Shown here piece by piece: positions 1-13,254 of a DNA stretch of 64,000 nucleotides. This DNA is from Sphingomicrobium clamense (GTDB lineage Bacteria; Pseudomonadota; Alphaproteobacteria; Sphingomonadales; Sphingomonadaceae). Each line of letters opens with the position of its first letter. Positions within the stretch are counted from its first letter, which is position 1. A program made the translations under genes and the position numbers. A model generated the notes under the pieces. It saw only the letters and a program-made list of their open reading frames with translations, ran no database searches and had not been told where the DNA came from. The stretch lies in NCBI RefSeq assembly GCF_019264355.1, contig NZ_JAHVAH010000001.1, forward strand, positions 1,410,001 through 1,474,000, read 5' to 3'.

Positions 1-116
1 ACTTCAATTCGCCCCTCGCGCGCGCCCTCATCGGCCGCAGCGTCGGCGAAGAGGTCGAGGTGACCACGCCGCGCGGCGACACCTATTACGAGATCTCGAA
101 AGTCGAGTTCATCTAG
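1..116 (+). CDS. greA: Transcription elongation factor GreA, C-terminal end (partial)
   Basis: The last 37 codons of a gene that enters from the left edge; the first complete codon is at 3 and the stop is TAG at 114-116. The visible protein ends in [18 protein letters not shown], followed by a short strand-rich tail. This matches the end of the C-terminal FKBP-like domain of GreA, the cleavage factor that rescues backtracked RNA polymerase by entering its secondary channel. The N-terminal coiled coil that stimulates transcript cleavage lies outside the window. The next gene starts 3 bases after the stop. Confidence 0.85.
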   Translation, partial: FNSPLARALIGRSVGEEVEVTTPRGDTYYEISKVEFI

Positions 117-118
117 CC

Positions 119-739
119 ATGAGCTGGCGCGACCTGCGCGGATCGGCGAGCCTGTGGCTGGCCGCCGTGTCGGTCGCGGTCATGCTGCTGGTGACGGTCG
201 TCCCCGACCTTCATGACCGCTGGGCGATTGCCGGCGGCTTCATCCCGCTGCGTCTCGACATCGCGGTCGAGGCGCCGGTTGCCATGCTGCCCGCCGTCGT
301 TACCCCGCTGACCGCCAGCTTCCTTCATGTCGACTGGGGCCATCTTCTCTTCAACATGATCCTGCTGCTATTCTGCGGCCGCTTCGTCGAGGCCGCGATC
401 GGCAGGGCAGGGCTCGTGCTCCTCTACATGATCGGCGCCTTCGCCTCCGCGCTCGCCCAATATGCCTTCGATCCCATCTTGATCGTCCCTATGATCGGGG
501 CATCCGGCGCTATATCCGCCATCTTCGGCAGCTTCGCCCTAATCTACGGCAAACCCAAACCCTTTACAGGAAACCGACGCTATGACCGCGCCATCCACGC
601 CGCGTCGCTCCTGATCGTCTGGGTCCTCATCCAATGGATGGTCGGCACGCTGAGCCAAGGCACCGTCGCCGCTGCCGCGCATGTCGGCGGGTTCCTTGCC
701 GGCCTCGTCGCCTTCCCGCTGCTCCGCCCCCGCGCATAG
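119..739 (+). CDS. Rhomboid family intramembrane serine protease
   Basis: A 206-residue, strongly hydrophobic protein with about six membrane segments. The rhomboid hallmarks are present: an HxxxN motif (HLLFN) near residues 79-83, the nucleophile in GASG (Ser129), and the partner histidine in the last membrane segment (AAHVGG, His188). It should cleave transmembrane helices of other proteins within the inner membrane; the substrate cannot be predicted. It starts 3 bases after greA ends, so the two are probably co-transcribed. The length is typical of the minimal six-helix bacterial form. Confidence 0.9.
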   Translation: MSWRDLRGSASLWLAAVSVAVMLLVTVVPDLHDRWAIAGGFIPLRLDIAVEAPVAMLPAVVTPLTASFLHVDWGHLLFNMILLLFCGRFVEAAIGRAGLVLLYMIGAFASALAQYAFDPILIVPMIGASGAISAIFGSFALIYGKPKPFTGNRRYDRAIHAASLLIVWVLIQWMVGTLSQGTVAAAAHVGGFLAGLVAFPLLRPRA

Positions 740-740
740 A

Positions 741-775
741 AAAAGGGCCGCCCCGCGCGATGCGGTGACGGCCCT
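741..775 (-). terminator. Rho-independent terminator behind the DUF4170 gene
   Basis: Perfect 7-bp arms at 744-750 and 769-775 (AGGGCCG/CGGCCCT). Read on the minus strand the hairpin is followed by a T-run (TTTTTCT). It lies just past the stop of the minus-strand DUF4170 gene and converges on the rhomboid gene. Confidence 0.75.
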
Positions 776-798
776 CACTCATCGAAGGATGACGACTG

Positions 799-1026
799 CT
801 ATTCTGCCGGCTCGACCTCTTCGGGTTCGAGCAGGCGGTGCAGGTGCACCACGACATATTTCATCTCGGCATCGTCGACCGTTCGCTGGGCCGCGCCGCG
901 CCAGGCGTCTTCCGCCGACGCGTAGCTGTCGTAGATGCCCACGAGGTCGATCGAATCGAGGTCGGTAAATTCGACGCCACGCGGATCCTTGACCCGCCCG
1001 CCGAATACGAGGTGTAGCTTGCTCAT
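799..1026 (-). CDS. DUF4170 domain protein
   Basis: A 75-residue soluble protein. The start reads MSKLHLVFGGRV, followed by a central DLVGIYDSYASAEDAW segment, the pattern of the small alphaproteobacterial DUF4170 family. Its biochemical role is unknown. It stands alone between a terminator and the end of a membrane-protein operon. No signal peptide or catalytic motif is visible. The assignment rests on family resemblance; no function is inferred. Confidence 0.8.
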   Translation of the reverse strand: MSKLHLVFGGRVKDPRGVEFTDLDSIDLVGIYDSYASAEDAWRGAAQRTVDDAEMKYVVVHLHRLLEPEEVEPAE

Positions 1027-1065
1027 GCGCGGCCCTCTAACGACAAAAGTCGATTTTGCGAAGCC

Positions 1066-1533
1066 CTACTTGCGTTTTGCGGCCTCGGTCGCGGCATCCG
1101 CCGACTGGCGGGCTGCCGACCCCAGACCCTTCACGACATCGCGCAGCACGTCTTCGCCCCTTTCAGGTGTCAGGCCGCGTTCCTTGAGCGTCGCCGACCC
1201 GGCTTCCTTGGCCGCGTCATAGGCGCTGTGGGCGCGCGAATTGATGTCGGTGCCGACCTTGGCCAGCGCGCGCTTCTCGCGTTCCGAGCGCGGGATCAGC
1301 GCACCGACGATTAGCCCGAGCGCAGCGCCGAGGCCGAGCGCGATCAGCGGGCTTTCCTCGATGCCTTCGCCTGTCTTGCGAGCGCCGCTGCGCACGCCCG
1401 TGCGCGCGCTGTCATAGGCATGCACCGCCTTGGTGCGGGCCGTATCATAGGCGTCGGCTACATTGTCCTTTGCAGTCTCGTAGGCCTTTTCTACGCTGGC
1501 CTTGGCCTGTTCGGTCTTGTCCTTGACACTCAT
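1066..1533 (-). CDS. YtxH/DUF883-like membrane-anchored helical protein
   Basis: A 155-residue protein. Residues 1-55 are a charged, Ala/Lys/Glu-rich amphipathic helix with repeated A(Y/H)(D/E)xA units. A single glycine-rich membrane segment follows (ALGLGAALGLIVGAL) with a basic stop-transfer patch (RSEREKR), then another long helix. This resembles the YtxH and ElaB/YqjD/DUF883 group of inner-membrane stress proteins, some of which bind ribosomes or stabilise the envelope. It is the last gene of a four-gene operon (2854 to 1066), and its start overlaps the stop of the preceding gene. The precise role is unknown. Confidence 0.7.
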   Translation of the reverse strand: MSVKDKTEQAKASVEKAYETAKDNVADAYDTARTKAVHAYDSARTGVRSGARKTGEGIEESPLIALGLGAALGLIVGALIPRSEREKRALAKVGTDINSRAHSAYDAAKEAGSATLKERGLTPERGEDVLRDVVKGLGSAARQSADAATEAAKRK

Positions 1534-1985
1534 TTCACATCCTCCGTCTTCGAATTCTTGTTCGCCGACTTGCGCGAGCGTTTGCTTGCGGCGCCGGCTT
1601 TTCGTTGTTTCGCCTGCTTCGCGACCGCGACGGGCGTTTCCGGGCTATTCTCGGGGTCGCTCGCTTTCGGCGTTTCAGCGTCGCTGTCTACGATCTTCGA
1701 CTTGACGCCGCGCAGGGCATCGCCGAGCGGGCCGCGGGCGAGGAATAGGCCGATGGCAGCGCCGATGCCGCCGACCAGCCACGGGTTCTTCTTCGCCGCC
1801 ACGACCGCCTCATGCGCGGTGTCGGTCACCTTCGCCTTGGTCGCATCCCAGGCCTGGGCCGCGATCAGGTCGGGGGCCAGGCGACGCTTGGCCTGCCCGA
1901 TCCCATATTCGACCGAGCGCATCAGCTTGGCGCGCTGAATTTCGACCCGGTTCTGGGCGTCGAGCACTTTGGGGTCGACGGTCAT
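1530..1985 (-). CDS. DUF3618 family membrane protein
   Basis: A 151-residue protein. The N-terminal 45 residues carry a heptad-like region with an RAKLMRSVE core, resembling the DUF3618 signature found in alphaproteobacteria. One membrane segment (GGIGAAIGLFLA) and a basic, Lys/Ser-rich C-terminal tail follow. The start at 1985 is chosen because its ATG overlaps the TGA of the upstream holin-X gene in an ATGA arrangement; a longer reading from 2024 would run back into that gene. Its place among other one-helix proteins suggests a shared envelope-stress role, which is inference. Confidence 0.75.
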   Translation of the reverse strand: MTVDPKVLDAQNRVEIQRAKLMRSVEYGIGQAKRRLAPDLIAAQAWDATKAKVTDTAHEAVVAAKKNPWLVGGIGAAIGLFLARGPLGDALRGVKSKIVDSDAETPKASDPENSPETPVAVAKQAKQRKAGAASKRSRKSANKNSKTEDVK

Positions 1986-2353
1986 CTCAGCTTCTCCATT
2001 CGCGCAATGGCGCTGGAAGCGCACAGATAGGCAATACCCGCAGCGATCGCGGCTGCGACCAGTCCACCGGCTAGCGGCCCGATCAGGGTCGCGAGCGCCG
2101 CGCTGACTGCGATTACCGCGACGATCAATGCCGCAATGGCGAAGCCAGCAGCGACGACGAGCAGCACGGCAGGCTTCTTGTATTGCACGGCCTCGCTCAG
2201 TGCCTTGGCTTTGATCAGTTCAAATTCGGCTTCGGCCAGGTCGCGCCCGTCACCGACGATCCGGCCAAGTATTTCGGCGATTTCGACGTCAGGATCGAAA
2301 CTCTGCGGATCGTCTTTGGTGAGGGCGTTGCCGTCGTCTTGCGGTTCGAGCAT
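1982..2353 (-). CDS. Phage holin family (Holin-X, DUF1469) membrane protein
   Basis: A 123-residue protein with an acidic N-terminal helix (about residues 20-55) and two long adjacent membrane helices (LLVVAAGFAIAALIVAVI and LIGPLAGGLVAAAIAAGIAYL). This is the layout of the Holin-X superfamily proteins found in many free-living bacteria. Despite the name, no lysis gene, endolysin or phage gene is nearby, so a housekeeping or stress role in the inner membrane is more likely. It is the second gene of the operon and is translationally coupled to the DUF3618 gene. Confidence 0.75.
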   Translation of the reverse strand: MLEPQDDGNALTKDDPQSFDPDVEIAEILGRIVGDGRDLAEAEFELIKAKALSEAVQYKKPAVLLVVAAGFAIAALIVAVIAVSAALATLIGPLAGGLVAAAIAAGIAYLCASSAIARMEKLR

Positions 2354-2362
2354 TCGTGCGCC

Positions 2363-2854
2363 TTAGTCGCGGCGTTCGGCGTCGAGACCCGACTGGATCA
2401 GACGCGCGAGCGCGAAGCCGACAATGGCCGCACCCGCGAGTGCAATGCCGGGCGAACGGCGCACGAAGTCGCGCGTGTCGTCGATCAGTTCGTCCGGATC
2501 CTTAGCGGCAAGGCTCTGTGCCGTATCGCTGAGATAGGACGAAGCCTGACGGGCATAGTCGCCATATTCGGGGCCGATGCGCTCATCGATGCCGTCGGCG
2601 GTGTCACCGACCAATTTCGAAACGTTGGCGATCGCTTCGCTCGACCGTTCGAGACCCTGGCCGACGATGCCACGCGCCTTGCCAGCAGCTTCGCGAGCGA
2701 CGGTGTCGCCGCCCTCCTTGATCTTGGCCACGGCCTTTTCGCGCGTCGTCGGTTCGGCGACGATGATTTCCTCTTCGGTCGTCACGACCGTCGTCGAGGC
2801 GCCGGAAATGACTTTGTCGGTGCCCTCGGGCAAATCGGTTTTATTGGTAGGCAT
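2363..2854 (-). CDS. DUF883-like stress membrane protein, first gene of the operon
   Basis: A 163-residue protein. The first 35 residues are polar and threonine-rich; a long alanine/glutamate-rich amphipathic helix follows, then one C-terminal membrane segment (GIALAGAAIVGFALARLI) with a short basic end. This is the design of nutrient-deprivation-induced and DUF883 proteins. A strong Shine-Dalgarno (AAGGAGGAAGAG) precedes the ATG, and a likely general-stress promoter lies 28 bases upstream (2882-2906). It heads an operon of four one- or two-helix membrane proteins. No enzymatic motif is seen. Confidence 0.7.
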   Translation of the reverse strand: MPTNKTDLPEGTDKVISGASTTVVTTEEEIIVAEPTTREKAVAKIKEGGDTVAREAAGKARGIVGQGLERSSEAIANVSKLVGDTADGIDERIGPEYGDYARQASSYLSDTAQSLAAKDPDELIDDTRDFVRRSPGIALAGAAIVGFALARLIQSGLDAERRD

Positions 2855-2881
2855 AATACGCTCTTCCTCCTTTGCGTGACC

Positions 2882-2906
2882 AACCGATCAAACGGGCGCT
2901 CGTTCC
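2882..2906 (-). promoter_or_regulatory. EcfG-type (general stress response) promoter
   Basis: On the minus strand GGAAC (2906-2902) is separated by 16 bases from GGTT (2885-2882). The alphaproteobacterial EcfG consensus is GGAAC-N16/17-CGTT, so only one -10 base differs. The spacing to the ATG at 2854 and the ribosome-binding site between them fit a short leader. Confidence 0.6.
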
Positions 2907-2950
2907 GGCACTGACACGGAAAGTTGCACCGTTCGTCTCTTGGCCTATAG

Positions 2951-4282
<1,332 letters not shown>

Positions 4283-4321
4283 CCATGAATTCGCTTGCAT
4301 GGGACAAGCCTTTGTGATTCT

Positions 4322-4642
4322 ATGGCTTTCATGGCGAAGGGGGCTAAAAGCATTTCATTGATCAAGCGGGCGATCGTCCCGGCGTTGACGCTCGTCATCG
4401 TCGGCAACTTCGCCGGCTACGCGATTGCGGGTGACAATGGCTTGCTCGCCTGGGGCGGATATGCGCGCCAGCTCGAGGAGCGCCAGGCCGAACTGGCCGA
4501 GCTTGAAGCCGAACGGGACCGCCTGCGACAGCGTAGCGAAGCCCTCAGTCCCGAAGCCGCCGACCCCGATCTTGCCGACGAATTGGTCCGCCGCGACCTC
4601 GGCCTGATCCGCGACGACGAAGTCATCCTGCCGCTCGAATAG
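4322..4642 (+). CDS. ftsB: FtsB/DivIC-type septum formation initiator
   Basis: A 106-residue bitopic protein: a short basic cytoplasmic tail, one membrane helix (AIVPALTLVIVGNFAGYAI), then a periplasmic coiled coil (residues about 48-72) and a short folded tail ending in DEVILPLE. This is the FtsB/DivIC design; FtsB joins FtsL and FtsQ in the divisome. The gene's place between eno and pdhA matches ftsB in many alphaproteobacteria. The start at 4322 gives a compact tail; ATG 4331 is an alternative, and the upstream ATG at 4295 looks too long. Confidence 0.85.
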   Translation: MAFMAKGAKSISLIKRAIVPALTLVIVGNFAGYAIAGDNGLLAWGGYARQLEERQAELAELEAERDRLRQRSEALSPEAADPDLADELVRRDLGLIRDDEVILPLE

Positions 4643-4743
4643 GGCAGGGCGTCCGCCCCACCGGAGAAAACCCTACGGATTGCGTTTTTCCTTGGCGTGC
4701 CTATACGCACAGCCAATTCCTCAACACGCGAAAGAGGCCAACC

Positions 4744-5823
4744 TTGGCGAAGAAGCCCGCTGCGAAAAAGAAAACCCCCGCCAAGTCGACCAAGTCGACC
4801 GGCAAGCCGACGATGCTCGGCAACAAGGAGCGTCCGGCACAGCCCACCCGCTACAAGGCGAGCAAGGAGGAACTGCTCGACTATTATAAGCAGATGCTGC
4901 TTATCCGTCGCTTTGAGGAGCGCGCGGGCCAGCTTTACGGGCTCGGTCTGATCGGCGGCTTCTGCCACCTCTATATCGGCCAGGAAGCGGTCGCGGTCGG
5001 GCTCCAGTCGGCGATGGAAGTCGGCAAGGATAGCGTCATCACCGGCTATCGCGATCACGGCCACATGCTCGCCTACGGCATCGACCCCAAGGTCATCATG
5101 GCCGAACTGACCGGCCGCGAGGCGGGCATCTCGAAGGGCAAAGGCGGCTCGATGCACATGTTCAGTGTCGAGCATGGCTTTTACGGCGGCCACGGCATCG
5201 TCGGCGCGCAGGTCGCGCTCGGTACCGGGCTCGCTTTCAAACACCAGTACAGCGAAGATGGCGGGGTGTGCCTCAGCTATTTCGGGGACGGCGCGGCCAA
5301 CCAGGGCCAGGTCTACGAGAGCTTCAACATGGCGGAGCTGTGGAACCTGCCGGTCATCTACGCGATCGAGAACAATCATTATGCGATGGGCACGAGCGTC
5401 GAGCGCTCGGCCTCCGAACCCGACTTCTACAAGCGCGGCGAGAGCTTCCAGATCCCGGGGATCCAGGTCGACGGTATGGACGTACTCGAAGTACGCGGCG
5501 CGGCCGAGGTCGCGCTCGACTGGGTGCGCAGCGGCAAGGGGCCGATCATACTCGAACTCAAGACCTATCGCTATCGCGGCCATTCCATGTCCGATCCGGC
5601 CAAGTATCGCACGCGCGAAGAGGTCGACAGCTATCGCAAGCAGCAGGACCCGATCGACCGCGCCAATGCCGAGCTGCAGGAAATGGGCGTGAGTGAAGAA
5701 GAGCTCAAGGAAATCGACAAGGAAATCAAGGCGATCATGGTCGAAGCTGCCAAGTTTGCGGAAGACAATCCGGAGCCCGAACCGTCCGAACTCTACACTG
5801 ACGTGCTGGTGGAGAGCTACTGA
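4744..5823 (+). CDS. pdhA: Pyruvate dehydrogenase E1 component, alpha subunit
   Basis: A 359-residue thiamine-diphosphate-dependent subunit that, with PdhB, decarboxylates pyruvate and passes the acetyl group to E2. The ThDP/Mg signature GDGAANQGQ to NNHYAMGT is intact, as are the [12 protein letters not shown] and GHGIVGAQ segments. The start is TTG (4744), preceded by AGAGG at 4733-4737, and gives a Lys/Ala/Pro-rich extension ([12 protein letters not shown]) before the catalytic fold; such basic tails are seen in alphaproteobacterial PdhA. The stop overlaps the pdhB start by one base (TGATG), so the two subunits are coupled. Confidence 0.97.
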   Translation: MAKKPAAKKKTPAKSTKSTGKPTMLGNKERPAQPTRYKASKEELLDYYKQMLLIRRFEERAGQLYGLGLIGGFCHLYIGQEAVAVGLQSAMEVGKDSVITGYRDHGHMLAYGIDPKVIMAELTGREAGISKGKGGSMHMFSVEHGFYGGHGIVGAQVALGTGLAFKHQYSEDGGVCLSYFGDGAANQGQVYESFNMAELWNLPVIYAIENNHYAMGTSVERSASEPDFYKRGESFQIPGIQVDGMDVLEVRGAAEVALDWVRSGKGPIILELKTYRYRGHSMSDPAKYRTREEVDSYRKQQDPIDRANAELQEMGVSEEELKEIDKEIKAIMVEAAKFAEDNPEPEPSELYTDVLVESY

Positions 5824-7211
5824 TGGCGATGGATTTGAAGATGCCCGCGCTCTCGCCGACCATGGAAGAGGGCACGCTCGCCAAGTGGCTCGTCAAGGAA
5901 GGCGACGCAATTTCAGCTGGCGACATTCTCGCCGAAATCGAGACCGACAAGGCGACGATGGAGTTCGAGGCCGTCGACGAGGGCGTACTGCTCAAGATTC
6001 TTGTCGAGGAAGGCACCGACAATGTCGCGGTCGGAAGCGCCATCGCCGTGATGGGCGAAGAAGGTGAGAGCGTGGAAGACGTGGCCGCCGACGAGCCCGC
6101 CGAAATCGACGACGTGCCGGGCGAGGGCAAGGATGTCGGCCGTGACGAGAGCGAAGCCGCGATCACCCAGATCGACGCGCCCGCCGACAAGACCCGTCAT
6201 GCCGATCCCGACTTGCCCGAAGGCACGGAGATGAAGTCGCAGACGGTTCGCGAAGCGCTGCGCGACGCGATGGCCGAGGAAATGCGTTCCGACGAGCGCG
6301 TCTTCGTCATGGGCGAGGAAGTCGCCCAGTATCAGGGCGCCTATAAAGTTACGCAGGGCTTGCTCGACGAATTTGGCGCAAAGCGCGTGGTCGATACGCC
6401 GATCACCGAATATGGCTTTGCCGGGCTTGGCTCGGGCGCGGCGATGGGGGGCCTGCGTCCTATCATCGAGTTCATGACCTTTAACTTCGCGATGCAGGCG
6501 ATCGACCACATCATCAACTCGGCCGCGAAGACCAATTACATGTCGGGTGGCCAGATGCGCTGCCCGATCGTGTTCCGCGGCCCCAACGGCGCGGCCTCCC
6601 GCGTCGCGGCGCAGCACAGCCAGAATTTCGGGCCCTGGTATGCCAGCGTTCCGGGCCTTGTCGTGATCTCGCCCTATGATGCCGCCGATGCCAAGGGACT
6701 GCTCAAGGCCGCAATCCGTTCGGAAGACCCGGTCGTGTTCCTCGAAAACGAGCTGCTCTATGGCCGGAGCTTCGACGTCCCCGATCTCGACGATTACGTC
6801 CTGCCGATCGGCAAGGCGCGGGTCATGCGCAAGGGTAGCGATGTCACCATCGTCAGCTATTCGATCGGTGTCGGGGTTGCATTGAAGGCAGCCGAGACGC
6901 TGGCGGGCGAGGGGATCGACGCCGAGGTCATCGACCTGCGTACGCTACGCCCGCTCGACACGGCGACGGTCCTCAACAGCCTCGCCAAGACCAATCGCAT
7001 GGTGATCGTCGAGGAAGGCTGGCCCGTCTGCTCGATCGCGTCCGAGTTGATGGCAGTCGCGATGGAGGACGGATTCGACGACCTCGACGCGCCGGTGCTG
7101 CGCGTGACGAATGTCGACGTGCCGCTGCCTTACGCCGCCAACCTCGAGAAGCTCGCGCTGATCAAGCCCGAGGACGTCGTAGAGGCTGCGAAGAAGGTCT
7201 CCTATCGCTGA
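5823..7211 (+). CDS. pdhB: Pyruvate dehydrogenase E1 beta subunit with N-terminal lipoyl domain
   Basis: A 462-residue protein. Residues 1-78 are a biotinyl-lipoyl domain with the lipoylation lysine in ETDKATME (Lys43); an acidic Ala/Asp/Glu linker follows to about residue 135. The rest is the transketolase-like E1 beta fold, starting [14 protein letters not shown] and containing the VFRGPNGAA loop. The lipoyl-E1beta fusion is usual in alphaproteobacteria; the E2 gene is not in this window. The stop codon is followed at once by a phytoene-synthase-like gene. Confidence 0.97.
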   Translation: MAMDLKMPALSPTMEEGTLAKWLVKEGDAISAGDILAEIETDKATMEFEAVDEGVLLKILVEEGTDNVAVGSAIAVMGEEGESVEDVAADEPAEIDDVPGEGKDVGRDESEAAITQIDAPADKTRHADPDLPEGTEMKSQTVREALRDAMAEEMRSDERVFVMGEEVAQYQGAYKVTQGLLDEFGAKRVVDTPITEYGFAGLGSGAAMGGLRPIIEFMTFNFAMQAIDHIINSAAKTNYMSGGQMRCPIVFRGPNGAASRVAAQHSQNFGPWYASVPGLVVISPYDAADAKGLLKAAIRSEDPVVFLENELLYGRSFDVPDLDDYVLPIGKARVMRKGSDVTIVSYSIGVGVALKAAETLAGEGIDAEVIDLRTLRPLDTATVLNSLAKTNRMVIVEEGWPVCSIASELMAVAMEDGFDDLDAPVLRVTNVDVPLPYAANLEKLALIKPEDVVEAAKKVSYR

Positions 7212-7218
7212 GGGCGCG

Positions 7219-7851
7219 CTGACGCCCGACCGGGCGCTGGCGCTCACCCATTTTCCCGAACCGCTGCGCCCTGCGGTCGAAGCGATCTTCCGCATCGACG
7301 CGACTCTTGCTGAAGTCGTCGCCGGCACGACCGAGCCGCAGGTCGGATTGATCCGGCTCGCCTGGTGGCGCGAAGCCCTGGAGCGGCTCGATTCGGACGA
7401 GCCGCCCGCCGAACCGCGCCTGGAGGCTGTTGCGAACCATTGCCTGCCGCGCGGGGTCAGCGGCGCAGCACTGTCCGAGATCGAGGACGGCTATGCGGCA
7501 TTGCTCGACGGCAGCGGACCCGACCGTATCGAGAAAGCGGGCGCAACCCTGTTCTTCTCGATCGCGCAGCTGATTGGCGACACGGACACGCAGCTTGCCG
7601 AAGCCGGCGCACTGGCGATGCTCGCGAGGGTGAGAGGCCTGGCAGAGACTGACGTCAGAGACAGTGCGCTGAAAAACATGGCAAAACTGGGCGGCCATCG
7701 CTTCGCCAAACCGCTTCGCCCGCTGACCCTACTAGCCAGATTGGCCGCACGAGATTTCCTGCGGACATCGCCCGAGCCCGAGGCCACGCCCGGTCGCGCC
7801 TTCGCAATGCTGAGCCACCGCCTGTCTGGGATCGTGACACGGGCGAACTGA
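7219..7851 (+). CDS. Squalene/phytoene synthase family protein, probable CTG start
   Basis: About 210 residues resembling the squalene/phytoene-synthase-like proteins of sphingomonads (relatives of NDUFAF6). It has the helix LIRLAWWREALERLD and ends LRPLTLLARLAARDFLR. The DXXXD metal motifs of true prenyl synthases are not evident, so a scaffold or assembly role is as likely as an enzymatic one. The frame opens after TAG 7180-7182 and has no ATG, GTG or TTG before residue 44. CTG at 7219, preceded by GAGGG (7210-7214), gives a sensible N-terminus (LTPDRALALTHFPEPLRPA). TTG 7348 would remove conserved sequence. Confidence 0.7.
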   Translation: MTPDRALALTHFPEPLRPAVEAIFRIDATLAEVVAGTTEPQVGLIRLAWWREALERLDSDEPPAEPRLEAVANHCLPRGVSGAALSEIEDGYAALLDGSGPDRIEKAGATLFFSIAQLIGDTDTQLAEAGALAMLARVRGLAETDVRDSALKNMAKLGGHRFAKPLRPLTLLARLAARDFLRTSPEPEATPGRAFAMLSHRLSGIVTRAN

Positions 7852-7896
7852 TCGGCTAGAGCCGCCTCGCCGGATCGATGAACAGGAGAGTGGCCC

Positions 7897-8355
7897 ATGC
7901 GCCGCCTGGTCGCCGGTATTGCCGCAGGACTATTTCTTACGAGCGCCGCCGTGTTGCTCGCCCGCGATGGCGAGGCCGAAGGGGAGGCCGCACTTCCCGA
8001 AGCTGCGATGGCCGATGCAGCGGAGACTCAAAAAGTCCGAGAGCTTCCGGTGATCCCCGAACTGGGACCGCCGCCGAAGGCCGATCCCGTGAGCAAGGAA
8101 GAGAAGCGCTTCAACCGTGTCGACAAGGATGGCGACGAGCTGATCACGCTGTCGGAAATCGTCCAGCCGCGGCGCAAGCGCTTCGCCAATCTCGATCTCG
8201 ATGGCGACGGCATGCTGCGCTTCGAGGAATGGGCGATCAGCACCATCGACAAGTTCGAAGGCGCGGATGCGGACGGCAACGGCACGTTGACCCGCGCCGA
8301 ATATGCCACGACCGCGCCCAAGCCACGCAAGCCCAAGCCGAAATGTAGCTGCTAG
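7897..8355 (+). CDS. Secreted EF-hand calcium-binding protein
   Basis: A 152-residue protein with a signal-peptide-like start ([22 protein letters not shown]) and three EF-hand loops: [24 protein letters not shown] and [12 protein letters not shown], each with Asp/Asn at positions 1, 3 and 5 and Glu at 12. A basic, proline-rich tail ending in CSC closes it. It should bind Ca2+ outside the cytoplasm; the partner is unknown. A strong AGGAGAG lies 8 bases before the ATG. Its stop overlaps the convergent trmFO stop by 4 bases. Confidence 0.85.
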   Translation: MRRLVAGIAAGLFLTSAAVLLARDGEAEGEAALPEAAMADAAETQKVRELPVIPELGPPPKADPVSKEEKRFNRVDKDGDELITLSEIVQPRRKRFANLDLDGDGMLRFEEWAISTIDKFEGADADGNGTLTRAEYATTAPKPRKPKPKCSC

Positions 8356-9701
8356 GCAGGCTCCAGCTCTCCGACCCGCGTCCCGGTCCGCTCGGCCCAA
8401 TCGGCAAAGGCCGCACGCGCGCGTTCGGTATATTTCAGGCGCCGGTTGGCTTTCTTCATCTTGCCCTCGATCGGCGGGAACAGGCCGAAATTGACGTTCA
8501 TCGGCTGATAGGTTTCCGCCTCGGCGCCGCCGGTGATGTGCGACAATAAAGCACCGAAGGCGGTTTCCTGCGGCGGCGCCTCGAACGTTTCGCCTTTCGC
8601 TTCCGCTGCGGCGAAACGTGCCGCCATCAGTCCGACTGCGGCGCTCTCGAGATAGCCTTCGCAGCCGGTAATCTGCCCCGCGAAGCGGATATGCGGCATC
8701 GATTTCAGCCGGAGCTGCTCGTCCAGCAGCTCGGGCGAACGAATGAAGCTGTTGCGGTGGATGCCCCCAAGCCGTGCGAACTCTGCCTTCTCAAGCCCTG
8801 GGATCATTCGAAAAATTTCGGCCTGCGCGCCATATTTCAGTTTCGTCTGGAAGCCGACGATGTTCCACAATGTGCCGAGCGCATTGTCCTGCCGCAGCTG
8901 CACCACCGCATAGGGCCAGCGGCCGGTGCGCGGATTATCGAGCCCGACCGGCTTCATCGGCCCATGACGCAGCGTGTCGATACCGCGCTCGGCCATCACC
9001 TCGATCGGCATGCAGCCTTCGAAGTAGGGCGTATCTTTCTCCCATTCCTTGAACTCGGTCTTGTCGCCGTCGATCAGCGCCTGGACGAAGGCCTCATATT
9101 GCTCCTTGTCCATCGGGCAGTTGAGGTAATCCTTCCCTTCACCCTTATCCCAGCGCGACTGGAACCAGGCGATGTCGAGATCGATGCTGTCCTTGTGCAC
9201 GATGGGTGCGATCGCATCGAAGAAGGCGAGCGCGTCCTTGCCGGTCGCTTCGGCGATGCTTTCGGCGAGTTTCGAGCCGGTGAGGGGCCCCGTCGCGACG
9301 ATCGTCATCCCACTCGTGGGAAGCGCGTCGATTCTCTCCCGTTCCAGCGTGATGTTGGCGTGGGAAAAGACCTGTTCCGACACGCACTGCGCGAAACCGT
9401 CGCGATCCACCGCCAAGGCGGATCCGGCCGGCACTCGATGCTCGTCGGCACAGGCCATGATTAGCGAGCCTAGACGGCGCATTTCCTGATGGAGCAGTCC
9501 GACCGCATTGCTCGACGCGTCGTCTGAGCGGAAGCTGTTCGAGCAGACCATTTCGGCCAGCCGATCGGTGTCGTGCGCCGGCGTCGTGTCGCCGCCGCCC
9601 CGCATCTCCGAAAGTCGCACCTTGAGCCCCGCCTCGGCCAGCTGCCAGGCAGCCTCCGATCCCGCAAGCCCGCCACCGATAATATGCACGTCATGGGTCA
9701 T
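8352..9701 (-). CDS. trmFO: Methylenetetrahydrofolate-tRNA-(uracil-54-C5)-methyltransferase TrmFO
   Basis: A 449-residue flavoprotein that makes ribothymidine at position 54 of tRNA from methylene-tetrahydrofolate and NAD(P)H. The N-terminal FAD-binding Rossmann motif is clear ([13 protein letters not shown]), and the TrmFO-specific stretches [20 protein letters not shown] and [16 protein letters not shown] are intact. The start at 9701 puts the Rossmann strand at the N-terminus; the longer frame to 9770 adds a basic non-conserved tail. It is encoded alone, converging on the EF-hand gene. Confidence 0.96.
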   Translation of the reverse strand: MTHDVHIIGGGLAGSEAAWQLAEAGLKVRLSEMRGGGDTTPAHDTDRLAEMVCSNSFRSDDASSNAVGLLHQEMRRLGSLIMACADEHRVPAGSALAVDRDGFAQCVSEQVFSHANITLERERIDALPTSGMTIVATGPLTGSKLAESIAEATGKDALAFFDAIAPIVHKDSIDLDIAWFQSRWDKGEGKDYLNCPMDKEQYEAFVQALIDGDKTEFKEWEKDTPYFEGCMPIEVMAERGIDTLRHGPMKPVGLDNPRTGRWPYAVVQLRQDNALGTLWNIVGFQTKLKYGAQAEIFRMIPGLEKAEFARLGGIHRNSFIRSPELLDEQLRLKSMPHIRFAGQITGCEGYLESAAVGLMAARFAAAEAKGETFEAPPQETAFGALLSHITGGAEAETYQPMNVNFGLFPPIEGKMKKANRRLKYTERARAAFADWAERTGTRVGELEPA

Positions 9702-9784
9702 GGCGCGGCGTCTAGCGGGGAGGCGGGCAATAGAAAAGGGCGGCGCGAACCGCACCGCCCTTTCTCGCAATCATTCCCGGTCGA

Positions 9785-10258
9785 TCAGGTGAGGATCTCT
9801 GGAACCCCTTCTTCCTGCGTTTCGCCTTCGATCAATTCTTCGATTTCCTTGACCGGCTGGTTGGTCATTTCCTTGTCGATCTCGAGGATGGTGCGCTTCT
9901 CGGTTTCCTTGTGGAGCTTCTTGCGCAGCTCGCCGAGCGCTTTGGGCGGAGCGATGATGACCAGTTCGTCGAAGTCGTTGCTCAGCGCGCGACCGTTCAC
10001 CTTGTCGGCGGCGTCATGCACCCAGCGGTTTTCCTCCAGCTGGTGGAAATCGGTTTCTTCATAGGAAGAGCGCGCAGTGCTGCCCGAGCTGAACACGCTG
10101 CCCGGTTCGTCGGTCGACAATTCGCGGTCGGGAGCGTCATCGCGCTCGGTGGCCTTTTCGACCACGAGGTTCATATGTTCGCGGTCGCCCTCGTTGCGCA
10201 GGAACAGCAAGCGACGACCGTCGGTGACCATGACGAGAGTTTTGTTGGCGATGCCCAT
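9785..10258 (-). CDS. Host attachment family protein
   Basis: A 157-residue cytosolic protein with the family's N-terminal strand (TLVMVTDGRRLLFLRN) and the C-terminal segment DELVIIAPPKALGELRKKL. This is the domain named for a protein required for plant attachment in Agrobacterium, now regarded as an eRF1-related, baeRF-like fold. No signal peptide is present, so a surface role is unlikely; ribosome or RNA binding is a guess from the fold. It lies just downstream of gyrA on the same strand and may share its transcript. Confidence 0.8.
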   Translation of the reverse strand: MGIANKTLVMVTDGRRLLFLRNEGDREHMNLVVEKATERDDAPDRELSTDEPGSVFSSGSTARSSYEETDFHQLEENRWVHDAADKVNGRALSNDFDELVIIAPPKALGELRKKLHKETEKRTILEIDKEMTNQPVKEIEELIEGETQEEGVPEILT

Positions 10259-10320
10259 GGGGCCTCCTTCATGTTGAAATGCTTCACGCCATCAACGGGA
10301 GGAGGCCCCAAGCCGTTCCG

Positions 10321-13110
<2,790 letters not shown>

Positions 13111-13254
13111 GAAAAATCCTGTATCTTGTTGGCTGAACTCGACACAAGGACGCGTGCCGAATCTCTATGCACGCAGCCTAGCGCGTACGCGCGCGCGAGG
13201 CCAGCAAGAAGCAGCTCAAATTACACAGAAACTGATCGGAGGTTTACGTTTACG

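Noticed and set aside
1982..2353. Holin-like protein as a sign of a prophage
   Set aside because: No endolysin, capsid, integrase or other phage gene is near, and the Holin-X family is widespread in ordinary chromosomes.
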